Shown here in pieces: positions 59,648-64,000 of a DNA stretch of 64,000 bases. The stretch spans positions 1-64,000 of the forward strand of contig JAJPIX010000009.1 of assembly GCA_021324545.1 (NCBI GenBank), written 5' to 3'. Both the position numbers and the translations under genes were made by a program. The DNA is from Alphaproteobacteria bacterium. GTDB taxonomy: Bacteria; Pseudomonadota; Alphaproteobacteria; Micropepsales; Micropepsaceae. The notes under the pieces were generated by a model. The model searched no databases and was not told the origin of the DNA. It saw only the letters and a list, made by a program, of their open reading frames with translations. Numbering within the stretch: the stretch's first letter is position 1; every line of letters starts with the position of its first letter.

Positions 59648-59860
59648 TCAGAAGTCGGACGCGATGCCCTTCTTTTCCCAATCGCCATAACGGGTAGGTT
59701 CGGGCCCTTTTGGCCCGTTGATTTCCCGCGGCGGTGTCATGGGTTTTTGCCGGGCACGCCGGGCCTCGGCTTCCGCGCTGGCGCGGGCGCCTGCTTCCCG
59801 GATGCGGCGTTCGATTTCGGCCTTGCTCGCCATCGGCTTGATCCTGACCGGCTTTGCCAT
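59648..59860 (-). CDS. DUF1674 / SDHAF4-like protein
   Basis: 70 aa; C-term NGPKGPEPTRYGDWEKKGIASDF. Confidence 0.85.
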   Translation of the reverse strand: MAKPVRIKPMASKAEIERRIREAGARASAEAEARRARQKPMTPPREINGPKGPEPTRYGDWEKKGIASDF

Positions 59861-59869
59861 ACATGAGCT

Positions 59870-60778
59870 ATGGATTTCTGGTCCCGAAAACAAGCCATGA
59901 TGAACACGCTGCGCACCGGACTTTTGATGGCCGCCCTGACCGGGATTTTCCTGGCCGTTGGCTGGCTGATCGGCGGCCAGGCCGGCATGGCCATCGCGTT
60001 CCTTTTTGCGCTCGGCAGCAACCTTTTCGCCTACTGGAATTCCGACAGGATGGTGCTTGCCATGTATGGCGCGCAGGCGGTGGACGAGAGCACCGCGCCG
60101 GAGCTTGTTCATCTCGTGCGTCAGCTCTCGCAGGCCGCGGGTCTGCCGATGCCGAAGGTCTATATCGTGCACAATGAGCAGCCGAATGCGTTTGCCACCG
60201 GACGCAATCCCGAGCACGCGGCGGTGTGCGTGACCACCGGGCTGATCGAACGCGTCAACGACGAAGAGCTGGCCGGCGTTCTGGCCCATGAGCTCAGCCA
60301 TGTGAAGAACCGCGACACGCTGACCATGACGATCACCGCCACCATCGCCGGCGCGGTTTCGATGCTGGCCAATTTCGCCTTCTTCATGGGCGGATGGGGC
60401 CGCGACAACCGCAGCAACCCGCTGGGGCTCGTGGGCGTGCTGCTTGTGACCCTTCTTGCGCCGCTTGCCGCGGTTCTGGTGCAGATGGCGGTCAGCCGCA
60501 CGCGCGAATTCGAGGCGGACCGCTCCGGCGCGCTCCTTTCCGGCAGGCCCCTGTGGCTTGCCTCGGCGCTCAACCGCATTGAGCATGCGGCGGAACAGAT
60601 CGATAATCCGCAGGCCGAAGCCAACCCCGCCACCGCGCACATGTTCATCGTCAATCCCCTGCATGGCGGCTTTTCGGGCCTGTTCGCGAGCCATCCGCCG
60701 ACGGCGGAGCGCATCGCGCGGCTGAACGCGATGGCCGCGCAAATGGGTCAGGCACGGGCCGCCGGTCCCTGGACTTGA
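59870..60778 (+). CDS. htpX: zinc metalloprotease HtpX
   Basis: [17 protein letters not shown] (HExxH), [14 protein letters not shown]; start 59870 or 59897. Confidence 0.94.
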   Translation: MDFWSRKQAMMNTLRTGLLMAALTGIFLAVGWLIGGQAGMAIAFLFALGSNLFAYWNSDRMVLAMYGAQAVDESTAPELVHLVRQLSQAAGLPMPKVYIVHNEQPNAFATGRNPEHAAVCVTTGLIERVNDEELAGVLAHELSHVKNRDTLTMTITATIAGAVSMLANFAFFMGGWGRDNRSNPLGLVGVLLVTLLAPLAAVLVQMAVSRTREFEADRSGALLSGRPLWLASALNRIEHAAEQIDNPQAEANPATAHMFIVNPLHGGFSGLFASHPPTAERIARLNAMAAQMGQARAAGPWT

Positions 60779-62079
60779 GCGCAAGCGGCCTGCCTGCGCG
60801 CCTGGCCGCGCTGTCGGTTCTTTCGGATGTGCTGCGCAGGCGCCGCCCGCTGGATGCGGCGCTCGAGCAACATCTTTCGTCCGCACAGCTGGATTCCCGC
60901 GATGCGGGGTTTGCGCGCGCCATCGCAAGCGAGACCTTGCGCCGCTTCGGCCAGCTCGATCGGCTGATAGCGCATTTCGTTCCCAAGCCGCCGGCGCCGC
61001 ACAAGGCAGGCCCCACGCTGGAAATCCTGCTGGCTGGCGCCTGCGAGCTTGTGTTTCTGGATGTACCCGCCCATGCCGCGGTGGATGCCGCCAACCGGCT
61101 GGCCCAGCGCGACGCAAAGGCCGTGCATTTCAGGCCGCTGGTCAACGCCGTGTTGCGGCGCGTGGCGGCGGAAGGAAAATCCATTGCCGCCGGACAGGAT
61201 GCCGGACGCCTCAACACGCCCGACTGGTTGTGGGCGCGGTGGTGCCAGACCTATGACGAAGCAACCGCGCGCGCGATTGCAACAGCCCATCTTGTGCCGC
61301 CGCCGCTGGATCTTTCGGTGAAAGCCGGCGCGCAAGCCTGGGCCGACAAGCTGCAGGCAAGGCTTCTGCCGAACAATGTGCTGCGTCTGGCCGAATGCGA
61401 GCGGGTGGACAGCTTGCCGGGATATGACGACGGCGCATGGTGGGTGCAGGATTTCGCGGCCTCGTTGCCCGCGCGGCTCCTGGGCGATGTGCGCGGCAAG
61501 AGCGTGATTGATCTTTGCGCCGCGCCCGGGGGCAAGACCATGCAGCTTGCCGCGGCGGGTGCGAACGTAACCGCGGTGGAACGCGCGCCCGAGCGCCTGG
61601 CGCGCCTGAAGCAAAATCTCGCGCGTACGAAACTTTCCGCCGTGATGATCGAGAGCGACCTGCGCGATTTCAGCCCGCCGGAAGCGGCGGACTTCGTGCT
61701 GCTGGATGCGCCCTGCACCGCGACCGGCACCATTCGCCGCCATCCCGACCTGCCATGGCTCAAGAGCGCCGCCGACGTGACGCTCGGCGCGCAGGCCGCA
61801 AGCGAGCTTCTGGATCATGCCGCCGGCCTGGTGGCGCCGGGCGGGCTTCTGGTCTTCGCCGTCTGCTCGCTCGAGCGCGAGGAAGGAATCGAACAGGTGG
61901 AAGCGTTCCTTGCGCGCCACCCCCAATTCGCGCGCGAGAAGGTTTCGCCGGACGACGTGTCCGGCATGGATGTCCTTATCAGCCCGCAGGGAGATCTGCG
62001 CACGCTGCCCTGCCATCTGGCGGCGCTTGGCGGCATGGATGGCTTTTATGCGGCAAAGCTCAGGCGCGGATCAGGATAG
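60775..62079 (+). CDS. rsmB: RsmB family 16S rRNA m5C methyltransferase
   Basis: [51 protein letters not shown] start overlapping htpX stop. Confidence 0.92.
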   Translation: MSASGLPARLAALSVLSDVLRRRRPLDAALEQHLSSAQLDSRDAGFARAIASETLRRFGQLDRLIAHFVPKPPAPHKAGPTLEILLAGACELVFLDVPAHAAVDAANRLAQRDAKAVHFRPLVNAVLRRVAAEGKSIAAGQDAGRLNTPDWLWARWCQTYDEATARAIATAHLVPPPLDLSVKAGAQAWADKLQARLLPNNVLRLAECERVDSLPGYDDGAWWVQDFAASLPARLLGDVRGKSVIDLCAAPGGKTMQLAAAGANVTAVERAPERLARLKQNLARTKLSAVMIESDLRDFSPPEAADFVLLDAPCTATGTIRRHPDLPWLKSAADVTLGAQAASELLDHAAGLVAPGGLLVFAVCSLEREEGIEQVEAFLARHPQFAREKVSPDDVSGMDVLISPQGDLRTLPCHLAALGGMDGFYAAKLRRGSG

Positions 62080-63996
62080 GCGGCCCAGCGCGTAGGCGAT
62101 GGCGAGATAGATCTTGCCCGTGTCCGAAGACAGCATGGTGGAGGCAAGAAGCCCGTTGCCATCGCCGGCCCGGGCGCGCGCGAGCAGGGTTTCAAATTCC
62201 GCCAGATAGGCGTTGGCGGCGTCGCGGAAGCGCACATCGTCGCGATAGAGCGCCGCAATCCGGTTGACGCTTTCCCCGTCGATGGCATTGGCGAGCCGGC
62301 GCGCAAAGACCGAACGATCGCCCGCAATGTAACGCCGCCAGGCTTCGTCGCCGGGTTCGGCTTCGGGTACGATGGCATCAAGATCGATCGCCATGTCGGC
62401 AAGCGCGGCCTCCAGCGCGCCGAGCGCCGCAGCCGCCCCGGGCCTCAGATTCTGCGCGGGCGCACTTTCGCGCGTTTCGGCGGCGGCCAGAAGCGTGCGC
62501 ATTTCCCAGGGCTTGCCCCCGCTTTCGGACGGCTCGGCCTTTTTCTTCCGGCTCGAAAGTTTGCGCGCGAGCCCGAGCAGCCCGTCTTTTCCCTCTTCTT
62601 CGACCGGCTGATCGAGGGTGAGCGGCCGGGAAGGCCCGCGCTGGGCCGTGCGCGCATGAATCGTGGACAGCGTACGGGCCGAAAGGTCGAGAATTTCGTC
62701 GGTTTCCTGGCGCACCACTTCGCGGACGCGCTTGGCTTCCTGCTGTGCAATGCCGGGGAGCGTAAGAATGTGCCGCTCCACCTCGCTTACGGCGGTGGCC
62801 AATGTGGTCTTGATCTCGTTGGCTTCGCTCGAAAGCTCGCCGGCCGTGCGCAACAGCCGCTCACATTCTGCCATCGCCTCGCCGACAAGCGCCTTGGCAT
62901 GCGATTTGGCTTCGGAGGCGGTTTCGCCGATCAGCATCTGCGCGCCGGTGCCGGCTTCGCGCAGCGAATCCGCAAGGCCCGACAGCGTGGCGTTGGCCGC
63001 TTCGCTCAATTCGCGCATGCGTTCGATTTCGCGCACGAAGGAATTGGAAAGCTGGGTTGCGCGCGTGGCCGCGCTGGCCATCATCAGTTCGATCTGGCGT
63101 TGCGCGTCGGAAACCATCATCGCGAAGCGCTCCGCTTCGCCGGCGATGGCGCCGATGGCGCGATCCATGGCTTCGCGCTGTTCGGCAAGCCCGGCTTCGA
63201 GGGCGGTGTTTTCATCCTTCAGGCGGTTCAAGAGTTCGCCCATCGCGGCGCGATGGCGTTCGTGCCGGCCGAGCACAAATTCCGCGCGCGCCATGGCGGC
63301 GTCGGACACCGCTTCGATGTTCTTGGCCTGACGGTCGAGTTCGACCGCCACATTCTGCGGCGCTTCCGCCGCAGCGGCCGCGGCGGCGCGGAAGCTTGCG
63401 CCCTGGGCTTCCAGCGACTGGCCCGCGGTTTTCAGGGTGCCTTCGGCGCTTTCGATGGTGGATTTCAGCTGCGCAGCGCGGCCCGCGATCAGCTCCGATG
63501 CGCGCGCCGCCGCATCCGTCAGCGAGGATGCGGTGGTTTCGATGCGTTCGCGTTCCTGCGTCAGCCGCGAGGCCACGGCTTCGGCGCGCACATCGGCGCG
63601 CGCGCCCGCCTCGTCGAGCGAGGCGATCTGGTTTTCCAGAACGGTTTCAAGCGCGCGCAGCCGCGCGAATGCGCCATCGAGGCCTGCGTTCAGCGCATCG
63701 AGTTCGCGCCGGACCGCTCGCCCCAGCCGCGCGGCAGTGCGTGCGGCGGTTTCATCGGCCGAGAACAGCCGGTCGGTGGCTTCCACCAGCGCATCGGCCG
63801 CCTTGCCCATCGCCTGGCCGCGGGCCAGCGCCCAGGCCGCCGCCACAAACAGCATCGGCGGCACGATGGCCGCCACCGCCAGAAGGGCGAGCAGATGAAT
63901 GTCGAGCGTGGCAAGCCCTTGCGGCCCGAAATAACCCCAAAGGTAAGCCGCCGCCGCCCCCGCCCAGAAGGCGGCCAAAATAAGGGCGAAAACCAT
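62071..63996 (-). CDS. large coiled-coil protein with two N-terminal TM segments (TipN-like polarity factor candidate)
   Basis: 641 aa; two N-term hydrophobic helices, about 400-residue Ala/Glu/Arg coiled coil, C-term [23 protein letters not shown]...[21 protein letters not shown]; may extend past window. Confidence 0.65.
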   Translation of the reverse strand: MVFALILAAFWAGAAAAYLWGYFGPQGLATLDIHLLALLAVAAIVPPMLFVAAAWALARGQAMGKAADALVEATDRLFSADETAARTAARLGRAVRRELDALNAGLDGAFARLRALETVLENQIASLDEAGARADVRAEAVASRLTQERERIETTASSLTDAAARASELIAGRAAQLKSTIESAEGTLKTAGQSLEAQGASFRAAAAAAAEAPQNVAVELDRQAKNIEAVSDAAMARAEFVLGRHERHRAAMGELLNRLKDENTALEAGLAEQREAMDRAIGAIAGEAERFAMMVSDAQRQIELMMASAATRATQLSNSFVREIERMRELSEAANATLSGLADSLREAGTGAQMLIGETASEAKSHAKALVGEAMAECERLLRTAGELSSEANEIKTTLATAVSEVERHILTLPGIAQQEAKRVREVVRQETDEILDLSARTLSTIHARTAQRGPSRPLTLDQPVEEEGKDGLLGLARKLSSRKKKAEPSESGGKPWEMRTLLAAAETRESAPAQNLRPGAAAALGALEAALADMAIDLDAIVPEAEPGDEAWRRYIAGDRSVFARRLANAIDGESVNRIAALYRDDVRFRDAANAYLAEFETLLARARAGDGNGLLASTMLSSDTGKIYLAIAYALGRLS

Positions 63997-64000
63997 GCCG

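Overview
The window is 64 kb of high-GC alphaproteobacterial chromosome, densely packed and almost entirely protein-coding. I saw no rRNA, CRISPR array, transposase, integrase or prophage module, and recognised no tRNA by eye. Main blocks: (1) a flagellin locus (two tandem flagellin paralogs, flaF, flbT) with a divergent TPR/glycosyltransferase-like protein resembling Caulobacter FlmG; (2) hemY/COG4223/hemD/hemC divergent from tsaD; (3) leuS-lptE-holA; (4) thiE-like/yggS, hsp20, ribA, an OmpR-family regulator, a GIN-domain protein, PBP1A; (5) a LytS/LytTR two-component pair next to ccr and ethylmalonyl-CoA mutase, with a probable methylsuccinyl-CoA dehydrogenase 12 kb away, so three ethylmalonyl-CoA pathway enzymes; (6) a poorly characterised membrane protein/vWA-like pair and a membrane protein/winged-helix cassette; (7) gluQRS, a frameshifted AlkA-type glycosylase, an RTX protein, an HNH nuclease, coq7-dsbB; (8) the syntenic lnt-corC-ybeY-phoH-miaB-plsC-fur-rimI-tsaB-NifU block; (9) SDHAF4-like/htpX/rsmB and a large coiled-coil TipN-like membrane protein. 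The most interesting direct sequence signals are: matched sigma54 (-24/-12) sites plus GGCA-N5-TGCC palindromes upstream of both flagellins; shared flagellin leader elements; a near-leaderless promoter with an SOS-like element driving a two-gene operon whose second ORF runs antisense into xthA; a single-base frameshift in alkA; and several palindromic operator candidates. All calls are from reading sequence and family knowledge; no searches were run.
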